This document shows, one piece after another, positions 47,370 through 55,336 of a stretch of DNA of 64,000 nucleotides. Every line of letters begins with the position of its first letter. The first letter of the stretch is position 1. Origin of the DNA: Falsiroseomonas algicola (lineage in GTDB: Bacteria; Pseudomonadota; Alphaproteobacteria; Acetobacterales; Acetobacteraceae); assembly GCF_011040385.1 (NCBI RefSeq), contig NZ_JAAIKB010000007.1, positions 62,001 to 126,000 on the forward strand. Direction: 5' to 3'. Under the pieces are notes generated by a model. The model was not told the DNA's origin, did not search any database, and saw only the letters and a list, made by a program, of their open reading frames with translations. A program made the position numbers and the translations under genes.

Positions 47370-47651
47370 CGTCCCGGGGCGTTGCGGCGGTGGCCCCTGG
47401 GGAAAGGGCTCCGCCCCTTCCCCAGACCCCTTCCCCGCAAAGGGCCAGCGGGCCCTTTGAACCCATGAATTGATCGGAAGGCGAGAGAGGGGCCCGATGC
47501 GCGCGCATGTTCGACGCGACCGCAGGGCCCCTCTCTCGCCTTCCGATGAAAACCTCGCGGTCCAGGGGCCCGAGGCCCCTGGCGCGGGAGAGGTCCGGAG
47601 AGGGGCGCGCAGCCCCTCGCCGGGGTTACCCGCCCGCGACACCCCCAGGCG
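47370..47651. repeat. Structured intergenic element C (multi-hairpin)
   Basis: No gene. The left part has a CTGGGGAA/TTCCCCAG hairpin and AAAGGGCC/GGGCCCTTT. The core is a perfect 23-bp stem (arms 47473-47495 and 47525-47547, 29-base loop). The right part begins CCTCGCGGTCCAGGGGCC with CCAGGGGCC/GGCCCCTGG, then GAGGGGC/GCCCCTC. Flanks are highly similar to element B, core arms are not. It separates convergent genes, so it may act as a two-way terminator. Confidence 0.65.
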
Positions 47652-48866
47652 TCACACCCCCGCGAAGGGCTCGTCCACGCTCCGCGAGGGTTCCGTCAGC
47701 CAGGAGGCGCCGGTGGAGGTGATGACGATGTGGTCTTCCAGGCGGATGCCGAATTCGCCGTAGATCGCCATGGTCGGTTCGATGGAGCCGGTGTTGCCGG
47801 GGGCGAGGGGTTGGGTGTTGCCGCCGACGAAGTAGGGGGCTTCGTGGACGTCCATGCCGATGCCGTGGCCGGTGCGGTGGGGCAGGCCGGGGACCTTGTA
47901 GCCGGGGCCGAAGCCGGCGGCGGTGATCACGCCGCGGCAGGCGTCGTCGATGGCGGCGCAGGGGGCGCCGGGTTTCGCGGCGGCGAAGCCGGCGGCCTGG
48001 GCGCGCTTGGTGAGGTCCCAGATCTCGCGTTGGCGGGCGTTGGGGGTGCCGAAGACGTAGCTGCGGGTGATGTCGGAGACGTAGCCATGGAGGGGCGCGC
48101 CGACATCCACGAGGACGACGTCGCCCTCCTTGAGCGTCTGCGGGTAGGGCACGCCGTGCGGGTAGGCCGAGGGTTCGCCGAAGAGGACGATGGAGAAGGA
48201 CGGCCCCGCGTCGAAGCCGGCCTTGGCGTGGGCGGCGGAGAGGAAGGCCGCGACTTCCGTGGTGGTGACGCCGGGCTTGAGGGCGCGGGCGGCGGCGGCC
48301 TGGATGCGGAGTGTCATCCCCATGGCCTGGCGGAGCAGCGCGACCTCGTGGTCCGACTTCTGTTCGCGGAGGTGGGAGGTGACGGTCTTGCTGGCGATGA
48401 AGTGGTGGTTAGGGAGTGCGGCACGGAGGCCCTCGGCGACGAAGACGCGGGCCATGTCGTCGATCGCGATGGTGCCGCCGCTGATGTCGGCGGCGCGGAG
48501 GATGTCGCTGAAGAGGGCGTAGGGATCCTGGTCTTCCTCCCAGCCGCGCACTTCGCCGGGGAGCGCCAGCATGGTCTTGAGGCGCTCGACCTCGAATTCC
48601 GGGCAGAGATAGGTGAGGGGGCCGCGGACGGGGAGGACGGCGCCGACGGGGCGTTCGGACTGGCCGTGCTTCAGGCCGGTGAGCCAGGTGAGGTTGGTGG
48701 TGCCGTCGAGCCAGAGGGCGCTGATGCCGAGTTCGGCCATCCGGGCCTGGGCGAGGGCGACGCGCTTCGCGTGGTCTTCCGCCGCGATGGGCGGGACGGC
48801 GTCCCGTTCGTTCCTGATCGCAGCCAGTTCGGTGGCGAAGTCCGATCCGCCGACGCCGGTTGTCAT
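47652..48866 (-). CDS. M24 family metallopeptidase (Xaa-Pro aminopeptidase-like)
   Basis: 404 residues. An N-terminal creatinase-like domain (MAELGISALWLDGTTNLTWLTG) precedes the pita-bread catalytic domain. Metal ligands are visible in VVLVDVGAPLHGYVSDITRS (two Asp), the His in GLPHRTGHGIGMDVHE, and Glu in TGSIEPTMAIY and RLEDHIVIT. Start ATG overlaps the stop of the ABC-F gene upstream. It probably cuts X-Pro dipeptides. Confidence 0.91.
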   Translation of the reverse strand: MTTGVGGSDFATELAAIRNERDAVPPIAAEDHAKRVALAQARMAELGISALWLDGTTNLTWLTGLKHGQSERPVGAVLPVRGPLTYLCPEFEVERLKTMLALPGEVRGWEEDQDPYALFSDILRAADISGGTIAIDDMARVFVAEGLRAALPNHHFIASKTVTSHLREQKSDHEVALLRQAMGMTLRIQAAAARALKPGVTTTEVAAFLSAAHAKAGFDAGPSFSIVLFGEPSAYPHGVPYPQTLKEGDVVLVDVGAPLHGYVSDITRSYVFGTPNARQREIWDLTKRAQAAGFAAAKPGAPCAAIDDACRGVITAAGFGPGYKVPGLPHRTGHGIGMDVHEAPYFVGGNTQPLAPGNTGSIEPTMAIYGEFGIRLEDHIVITSTGASWLTEPSRSVDEPFAGV

Positions 48867-50686
48867 GCTTCTTTCTCCAGTTCCTCGCGCAGCATTTCCA
48901 GCCGCAGCCATTCCTCTTCCGCCGCGTCGCGTTCAGCCTGTTTCTTGGCGAGCAGGCTGGTGCGGGCGGCGAAGCCGGCGGGGTCCTTCGTGTAGAGGTT
49001 CGGGTCCGCCAGGGCTTTCTGCAACGCCGCCATTTCCCGTTCGAGCTGGGCGATGCGGTCGGGCAGGGTTTCGAGGGCGTGCTTGTCCTTGAAGGACATC
49101 TTCGCGCGGGCGACGGCGCGCGGGGCTTCGGGGGCGGTGGTGTCGCGCGGGGCCGTGGCGGCGGCGGCGGCGATGGCGCGGGCCTGCACGCCGCGGCCGC
49201 GCTGCGCGACCATGTCGGAATAGCCGCCGGCATAGTCCTGCCAGCGGCCATCGCCCTCATAGGCGATGACGTTGGTGGCGACGCGGTCGAGGAAGTCGCG
49301 GTCGTGGCTGACGACGATCACGGTGCCGCCGTAGTCCGCCAGCAGTTCCTGGAGCAGGTCGAGGGTTTCGAGGTCGAGGTCGTTGGTGGGCTCGTCCAGC
49401 ACCAGCAGGTTCGACGGCGTGGCCAGCGCACGCGCCAGCAGCAGCCGCCCGCGTTCGCCGCCCGAGAGCGCGCCGACGGGGGTGCGCGCCTGTTCGGGGA
49501 GGAAGAGGAAGTCCTTCATGTAGCCGATGACGTGCTTCGCCTCGCCGCCGATGCGCACCACGTCGCCGGACCCGCCGGTCAGCGCGGATTGCAGGGTGGT
49601 GGTGGGATCGAGGCTTTCGCGCTTCTGGTCCATCGTGACCATCTGCAGCGCGGTGCCGAGGCGGATGGTGCCGCTATCCGGCTGCAAGACGCCGGTCAGC
49701 ATGTTGAGCAGCGTGGTCTTGCCTGCGCCGTTGGGGCCGACGATGCCGACGCGGTCGCCGCGCAGGATGCGCGTCGAGAAATCGACGACGACCGGCGCCT
49801 GGTCGCCGAAGCGCTTGTTCACGCCTTCCGCGGAGGCGACCAGCGTGCCGGAGCCATCGCCCTCGGCGGCGGCCATCTTCACCTGGCCCGGCGCGGTGAC
49901 GCGTTCCTTGCGGCGCTTGCGGAGTTCCTGCAGGCCGGCCAGGCGCTTGACGTTGCGCTTGCGCCGGGCAGTGACGCCGTAGCGGAGCCAGTGTTCCTCC
50001 CGCACGATCTTGCGGGAAAGCTTGTGGGCTTCCTGCTCCTCCGCCTCCAGCACCTGGTCGCGCCAGGATTCGAACTGGGCGAATCCCTGTTCGAGGCGGC
50101 GGGTGGTGCCGCGGTCGAGCCAGACCATGGCGCGGGAGAGGCGTTCCAGGAATCGCCGGTCGTGGCTGATCAGGACGAGGGCGCTGCGGAGCTGGCCGAG
50201 TTCGCCTTCCAGCCATTCGATGGCGGGCAGGTCGAGGTGGTTGGTGGGCTCGTCCAGCAGCAGGATGTCGGGCTCCGGCGCCAGGGCGCGGGCCAGCGCC
50301 GCGCGGCGCGCCTCGCCGCCGGAGAGGCGGGCGGGTTCCTCCTCCCCGGTCAGGCCAAGGCCTTCGAGCAGCATGCGCGCGCGGTGGGGGTCATCGCCCG
50401 GGCCGAGGCCGGACATGACATAGGCGCCGGTGGTGGCGTGGCCGGTGAGGTCGGGTTCCTGCGGCAGGTAGCGGATGGTGGCGCCGGGCTGGATGAAGCG
50501 CGTGCCGCCATCGGAATCGATGATCCCCGCCGCGATCTTGAGCAGCGTCGATTTGCCGGAGCCGTTGCGCCCGACCAGCGCCACGCGATCCCCGGGCGCC
50601 ACGGCGATCTCCGCGCCATCCAGCAGCTGGGTGGAACCGAGGCGGAGCTTGATGTCACGGAGGTGCAGCAGCGGGGGCAGGGCCAT
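48863..50686 (-). CDS. uup: ABC-F family ATPase (Uup-like)
   Basis: 607 residues with two ABC domains and no membrane segments. First Walker A: VGRNGSGKST, signature LSGGEARR; second: VGPNGAGKTT, signature LSGGERGR. A charged linker (RRKRNVKRLAGLQELRKRR) joins them, and the C-terminal ~90 residues form a coiled coil (DRIAQLEREMAALQKALA) as in Uup. Such proteins act on ribosomes or on branched DNA. The ATG at 50686 follows the usual N-terminus; the M24 gene overlaps its end. Confidence 0.92.
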   Translation of the reverse strand: MALPPLLHLRDIKLRLGSTQLLDGAEIAVAPGDRVALVGRNGSGKSTLLKIAAGIIDSDGGTRFIQPGATIRYLPQEPDLTGHATTGAYVMSGLGPGDDPHRARMLLEGLGLTGEEEPARLSGGEARRAALARALAPEPDILLLDEPTNHLDLPAIEWLEGELGQLRSALVLISHDRRFLERLSRAMVWLDRGTTRRLEQGFAQFESWRDQVLEAEEQEAHKLSRKIVREEHWLRYGVTARRKRNVKRLAGLQELRKRRKERVTAPGQVKMAAAEGDGSGTLVASAEGVNKRFGDQAPVVVDFSTRILRGDRVGIVGPNGAGKTTLLNMLTGVLQPDSGTIRLGTALQMVTMDQKRESLDPTTTLQSALTGGSGDVVRIGGEAKHVIGYMKDFLFLPEQARTPVGALSGGERGRLLLARALATPSNLLVLDEPTNDLDLETLDLLQELLADYGGTVIVVSHDRDFLDRVATNVIAYEGDGRWQDYAGGYSDMVAQRGRGVQARAIAAAAATAPRDTTAPEAPRAVARAKMSFKDKHALETLPDRIAQLEREMAALQKALADPNLYTKDPAGFAARTSLLAKKQAERDAAEEEWLRLEMLREELEKEA

Positions 50687-50831
50687 GGCGGGTGGGATGG
50701 GGGCGGCTGCCCGGCGCGTCAAGCGTGCGGGATTGCGCGGGCGGCATCGGGGTGGTGCGGAAGTTGCTTAACCTTGATCGGCCGGCGCGATGCGTGTCGG
50801 ATCGTTTGCTGAACCGCCTGACCTTGCGCGT

Positions 50832-50929
50832 ACCCCCACCCCGACCCTCCCCCGGAAGTCCGGGGGAGGGGGAAGGCGCGCTCCTGCACTCCCTCCCCCG
50901 CGATTGCGGGGGAGGGTCGGGGTGGGGGT
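50832..50929. repeat. Nested palindrome, REP-like element
   Basis: A 22-bp outer inverted repeat (arms 50832-50853 and 50908-50929, left arm starting ACCCCCACCCCGACCCTC) encloses two further hairpins. These are CCTCCCCCGG/CCGGGGGAGG (4-base loop) and CCCTCCCCCGC/GCGGGGGAGGG (4-base loop). Together they can fold as a three-way cloverleaf. Similar C-rich/G-rich palindromes are frequent repeats in Rhodospirillales and Rhizobiales genomes, as far as I recall. Confidence 0.6.
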
Positions 50930-50962
50930 TTGCGCTGCCTCGCCCGCGAAAGGACTCCCTCT

Positions 50963-51928
50963 ATGCACCGCCGCAGCCTGCTGACCGCCCTTGCCCTGCC
51001 GATTGCGGCGCCCGCGCTCGCGCAGGGCGCCTGGCCCAACCGCCCGGTGCGCATCATCTCCTCCTCGCCCCCCGCCGGGGCGTCCGACATCCTGTCGCGG
51101 ACCGTGGCCGCGGCCTTGCAGGAGCAGACGGGACAGTCCTTCCTGGTGGAGAACCGGCCGGGCGCCGGCGGCGTGCTGGGGTCCGACTTCGTCGCGAAGT
51201 CGGCACCCGATGGCTACACCTGGCTGACGACGAATGTCGGCCCGCAGGCCATCTTCCGCGAACTCGTGCGCAACATGCCCTACGACACGCGCAACGATTT
51301 CCGGCACGTCACCGTCATCGGCACGCTGCCCGTCGTGCTGATCGTCAACAAGGACCTGCCCTTCCGCACGCTGGCGGATTACGTCGCGGCGGCGAAGGCG
51401 CGGCCCGGCGCCATCAACTTCGGATCGGGCGGCAACGGCACGCTGCATCACCTGACGGCGGAGCTGCTGAAGGCCGCGGCCGGCATCGACATCACCCATG
51501 TGCCCTATCGCGGCGCGCAGGCGGCGACGGCGGACGTGCTGGGCGGGCGGATCGAGGGGATGATCGACAGCCTGCCCTCCGCCGCCGTGCATATCCGCAG
51601 CGGGAATGTGCGCGCCCTGGCCGTCTCCTCCGCGCAGCGCAGCAGCGCCTTCCCGGAGATCCCGACCTTTGCCGAGAGCGGCTACCCGGGCGTGGTGACG
51701 ACCAACTGGTTCAGCATCGCGGGGCCCGCGCGGGTGCCGGAGGAGATCATCCAGGCGATGTACGCCCAGCTGAAGCGCGCGCTGGAGAGCGGGGCGGTGA
51801 AGGAAAGGCTGGCCGCGATCGGCGTCGATCCCGGCGGCGACCCCCCGGACGTGACCCAGCGCTACATCCATGGTGAGATCGACCGATGGGGTGAGGTGGT
51901 TCGCCGCACCGGCGTGACGATGGATTGA
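50963..51928 (+). CDS. Tripartite tricarboxylate transporter substrate-binding protein (TctC/Bug family)
   Basis: 321 residues. A Tat-like or Sec leader (MHRRSLLTALALPIAAPALAQ) precedes the periplasmic receptor: WPNRPVRIISSSPPAGASDILSR, VENRPGAGGVLGSDFVA, DGYTWLTTN and HVPYRGAQAATADVLGG are Bug motifs. No membrane subunits (TctA/TctB) are nearby, so it is an orphan receptor, typical of the large Bug expansions in this group. The ligand is unknown. The M28-like gene starts 8 bp after its stop. Confidence 0.9.
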   Translation: MHRRSLLTALALPIAAPALAQGAWPNRPVRIISSSPPAGASDILSRTVAAALQEQTGQSFLVENRPGAGGVLGSDFVAKSAPDGYTWLTTNVGPQAIFRELVRNMPYDTRNDFRHVTVIGTLPVVLIVNKDLPFRTLADYVAAAKARPGAINFGSGGNGTLHHLTAELLKAAAGIDITHVPYRGAQAATADVLGGRIEGMIDSLPSAAVHIRSGNVRALAVSSAQRSSAFPEIPTFAESGYPGVVTTNWFSIAGPARVPEEIIQAMYAQLKRALESGAVKERLAAIGVDPGGDPPDVTQRYIHGEIDRWGEVVRRTGVTMD

Positions 51929-51936
51929 AACCAGCC

Positions 51937-53652
51937 ATGACGACGTCCGAGGAACAGGCGGTGATGAACACCGCCGTGGTGGATCACGCCTGGTCGCTGG
52001 TGGAGGCCTTCGGCCGCATGCGGCGGCAGGACCCGCAGGAAGCCGCGGCGGCGGGGGAGGAGATCGCGCGGCGGCTGCAGGCGCTCGGCCTGCCCGTCAC
52101 GGTGCACCGGCCGCGGCTCTATCTCGCGGTGCCGAAGGATGCGCATGTGACGCTGGGCGGGCAGCGCTTCCGCGCGCGGCCGGCGCAGCTGGCGCAGACG
52201 GCGCCGGGGGGGCTGACGGCGAAGCTGGTGTTCGTGGAGAATCCGGTGGGGCCGCCGGTGGGGTGGACGCCGAACTCGGCGGTGCTGTTTGGCGAAGGCT
52301 ACGACCCGGCGCCGGGCGTGCCCGACGTCACGGGGAAGATCGTGCTGTTCCGGGGCATGATCCTGGCCGAGAAGATCCTGCATTTCGCGGCGCTCGGCGC
52401 TGCGGGGGTCATCGCGGTGAATCCCGGCCCCGACATGCATTGGGGCAGCGGCAGCGCCATTTGGGGGACGCCGGACCTGGATGACCTGCCCGGCCGCACG
52501 CCGATCCCGGGCTGCGCCGTCAGCAGGCCCGATGGCGATGTGCTGATCGAGGCGGCGCAGCGGGGCGAATCTGCGACGCTGACGACCATCGTCGAGGAAG
52601 GCTGGTTCGACCAGGTGCTGCCGGAAGTGCGCATCCCGGGGGAGGAGCCCGACTTCGCGCTGCTGCACGGGCATTACGACAGCTGGGATGTCGGCGTCGG
52701 CGACAATGCCACCGGCGATGCCTGCATGCTGGAAGTGGCGCGGGTGATCCACGCCAACCGCCAGCACCTCAGGCGCGGCGTGCGCATCTGCTGGTGGCCG
52801 GGACACTCCACGGGGAAGTTCGCGGGCTCCACCTGGTATGCGGATGAATTCGCGCGCGACCTGGCGCGGCACTGCGTCGCCCATATGAACTGCGACAGCC
52901 CCGGCTGCCGCGACGCGACGGACTACCCGACCATCCCCTGGATGGCGGAGAACCGCGCCTTCGTCACCGATGCGGTGCGGGACGCGACGGGGAAGGTCGC
53001 GGGGGGCAAGCGGCCGACGCAGTCCAGCGACTTCTCCTTCAACAACCTCGGCATCTCCGGCTGCTTCTCGGCGTCGTCGCGCATCCCGAAGGAGGAGGTG
53101 GAGCGGCGCGGCTGGTATTTCGTCATGGGCAATGGCGGCAACACCGCCTGGCACACGGATCGCGACCAGATGGAGGTCGCGGATCCCGGCGTGCTGCTGA
53201 CGGATATCCGCCTCTATGCGCTGGCGCTGTTCCGCCTGGCGACGCTGCCTTCCATCCCGCTCGATCCCGGTGCGCTGGTGGCCGACCTGCAGGGGCATCT
53301 GCAACGCTACGCGAAGGCGGCGGGGGATCGCTTCGATCTTTCGCCGGCGGCGCGGGCCTTCGACGACCTCGCGCGGCGGCTGCGGGCCTTCGAGGCCGCG
53401 AACACCGATCCCGCGGTCGCGACGCGCGTCCGGCTCGCGGTGCTGCGGCTTCTCGTGCCGCTCGACTACACGCGCGGCACGCGATACCGGCGCGATTTCG
53501 GCCTGCCGGCGCCGCCGCTGACGCATCTGGCCGTGGCGGCGGAGCTGGATCGCTATCCGCCGGCGGCGCTCGGCTTCGCCACCACCAGCCTGAAGCGCGG
53601 GCTCAACCACGCGCTGGCGGCGGTGGAGGCCGCCGCGGAAGCCATCCCGTGA
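51937..53652 (+). CDS. M28-like protein with PA-type insert and altered catalytic motif
   Basis: 571 residues. The mid part has a PA-like segment (GVPDVTGKIVLFRG, then LGAAGVIAVNPG). The M28 zinc motif LLHGHYDSWDVGVGDNATGDACML is clear (His near residue 246). The motif that normally holds the catalytic Glu-Glu is GHSTGKFAGSTWY (near residue 289), without either Glu. A later IPWMAENRAFV and FSFNNLGISG complete the fold. Hydrolase activity is therefore uncertain. TTG at 51925 is a possible earlier start. Stop overlaps the next gene. Confidence 0.75.
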   Translation: MTTSEEQAVMNTAVVDHAWSLVEAFGRMRRQDPQEAAAAGEEIARRLQALGLPVTVHRPRLYLAVPKDAHVTLGGQRFRARPAQLAQTAPGGLTAKLVFVENPVGPPVGWTPNSAVLFGEGYDPAPGVPDVTGKIVLFRGMILAEKILHFAALGAAGVIAVNPGPDMHWGSGSAIWGTPDLDDLPGRTPIPGCAVSRPDGDVLIEAAQRGESATLTTIVEEGWFDQVLPEVRIPGEEPDFALLHGHYDSWDVGVGDNATGDACMLEVARVIHANRQHLRRGVRICWWPGHSTGKFAGSTWYADEFARDLARHCVAHMNCDSPGCRDATDYPTIPWMAENRAFVTDAVRDATGKVAGGKRPTQSSDFSFNNLGISGCFSASSRIPKEEVERRGWYFVMGNGGNTAWHTDRDQMEVADPGVLLTDIRLYALALFRLATLPSIPLDPGALVADLQGHLQRYAKAAGDRFDLSPAARAFDDLARRLRAFEAANTDPAVATRVRLAVLRLLVPLDYTRGTRYRRDFGLPAPPLTHLAVAAELDRYPPAALGFATTSLKRGLNHALAAVEAAAEAIP

Positions 53653-55328
53653 CGGAGGCCTACGGCGCCCACGCCAACCCTGACCTGCTCTCGCGCATCC
53701 CGCTCGATGCGCGGCTGGTGCTGGATGTCGGTTGCGGGGCGGGGGCGCTTGGCGCCGCCTATCGCCGGCGCAACCCGGCGGCACGGCTGGTCGCCATCGA
53801 ACCGGACGAGGCGTTGGCCGCCGAGGCCGCGCGGCATTACGACGAGGTGCATCGCCTCGACATCGAGGCCGCGCCGCCCCCGATCGAGCCCGGCACGCTC
53901 GATGCGCTGGTGCTGGGCGATGTGCTGGAACACCTGCGCGACCCCTGGGCGGTGCTGAAGCGCGACGCGGCGCTGCTGAGCCCCGGTGGCGTGCTGCTGG
54001 CCTGCGTGCCGAACCTGGAACACTGGTCCTTCGCCGCGCGGCTGCTGGCGGGGAAGTGGCGCTATGAGGCGATGGGCCTCTTCGACCGCACCCATCTCCG
54101 CTGGTTCACGCGCGACGGGATGAAGGAGGCGCTGGAGGGCGCCGGCCTGGTGCCGCTGGAAGCCGCGCCGCGCATCTTCGGGATCGAGAAGGCGGAGGCC
54201 TTCGCGAAGCAGGCGGAGCCCACGCTGCGCGCCATGGGCGTCGATCCCGCCGACTGGCTGCGTCGCAGCGCGCCGCTGCAATATGTGTGGCGCGCGACCA
54301 AAGCGGCGCCGAAGCCGCTGGTGGTGGTGGCACGCACGCTGAAGCCCGTGGGCGGCGTCAACGATGTGCGCGTGCTGGAACCCTTCGCCGCCATGGCGAC
54401 GCGGCCGGGCATCGTCACGCGCGCAGGCATGGAGGCTTCGCTGCCGAAGCTCGATGCCGGCATCCCGCGCATCATGGTGCTGCAGCGGCGGCTGCTGGAT
54501 CATCCGGATGCGCCCAGGTACCTGCGCGCGCTGCGCGCGACGGGCGCCGTGCTGGTGCAGGAATTCGATGACGACCCCGCGCATTGGCCCTCCATCGCCG
54601 CCAGCAACAGCCTGGCCTTCCGCGGCGTGCATGGCGTGCAGACCTCGACCGAGCCGCTGGCGGCGCTGCTGCGCGAATTGAACCCGGAAGTGGCGATCTT
54701 CCCGAATGCGCTGACATCGCTGCCGGAGCCCCGCAACTTCGCGGACCCGTCGCGAATGACCCTGTTCTTCGGCGCCATCAACCGGGAAGCCGATGTGGCG
54801 CCCTTCATCCCGGCGCTGAACCGGGCATTGGCGGAGGCCGGCCCGCGCCTGTCCATCGCGGTGATGCATGACCGCCGGACCTTCGAGGCGCTGGACACGC
54901 CGCACAAGAGCTTCGCGCCGCTGGCCCATTACGCCGACTACCGCGCCGCCATGGGGCGCTGCGAACTGGCCTTCCTGCCGCTGGCGGATACGCGCTTCAA
55001 CCGCATGAAGTCGGACCTGAAGGCGGTGGAGGCGGGCGGGCATCGTCTGTGCTGCCTGGCCAGCCCGACGGTCTATGAGGGCAGCATCCGGCATGGGGAG
55101 ACCGGCCTGATCGTCCGGTCGCCGGAGGAGTTGGTGGCGGCGCTGCGCGACCTGGTCGCCGATCCCGCCCGGGCGCGGGCCATGGCGGATGCCGCGCATG
55201 ACTGGGTGCGGCGGGAGAGGCTGCACGCGCATCAGGTGGCGGCGCGGATCGCCTGGTATCGCGGGCTGTGGGAGCGGCGCGCGGCGCTGGATGCGGCGCT
55301 GCTGGAAAGGGTGCCGGCGGTGGGGTGA
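53649..55328 (+). CDS. Methyltransferase-glycosyltransferase fusion
   Basis: 559 residues. Residues 1-220 are a SAM-dependent methyltransferase (LVLDVGCGAGALG, VAIEPDEALAAEAAR, LVLGDVLEHLRDPW, FDRTHLRWFTRDGM). The rest is a GT4-like glycosyltransferase domain: VLVQEFDDDPAHWP, HGVQTSTEPLAALL, FFGAINREADVAP, then RFNRMKSDLKAVEAGGHRLCCLASPTVYE and the C-terminal donor region TGLIVRSPEELVAALRDL. It starts with GTG, overlapping the M28-like stop. Likely modifies a cell-surface glycan; the substrate is unknown. Confidence 0.85.
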   Translation: MTEAYGAHANPDLLSRIPLDARLVLDVGCGAGALGAAYRRRNPAARLVAIEPDEALAAEAARHYDEVHRLDIEAAPPPIEPGTLDALVLGDVLEHLRDPWAVLKRDAALLSPGGVLLACVPNLEHWSFAARLLAGKWRYEAMGLFDRTHLRWFTRDGMKEALEGAGLVPLEAAPRIFGIEKAEAFAKQAEPTLRAMGVDPADWLRRSAPLQYVWRATKAAPKPLVVVARTLKPVGGVNDVRVLEPFAAMATRPGIVTRAGMEASLPKLDAGIPRIMVLQRRLLDHPDAPRYLRALRATGAVLVQEFDDDPAHWPSIAASNSLAFRGVHGVQTSTEPLAALLRELNPEVAIFPNALTSLPEPRNFADPSRMTLFFGAINREADVAPFIPALNRALAEAGPRLSIAVMHDRRTFEALDTPHKSFAPLAHYADYRAAMGRCELAFLPLADTRFNRMKSDLKAVEAGGHRLCCLASPTVYEGSIRHGETGLIVRSPEELVAALRDLVADPARARAMADAAHDWVRRERLHAHQVAARIAWYRGLWERRAALDAALLERVPAVG

Positions 55329-55336
55329 GGGGGGCG

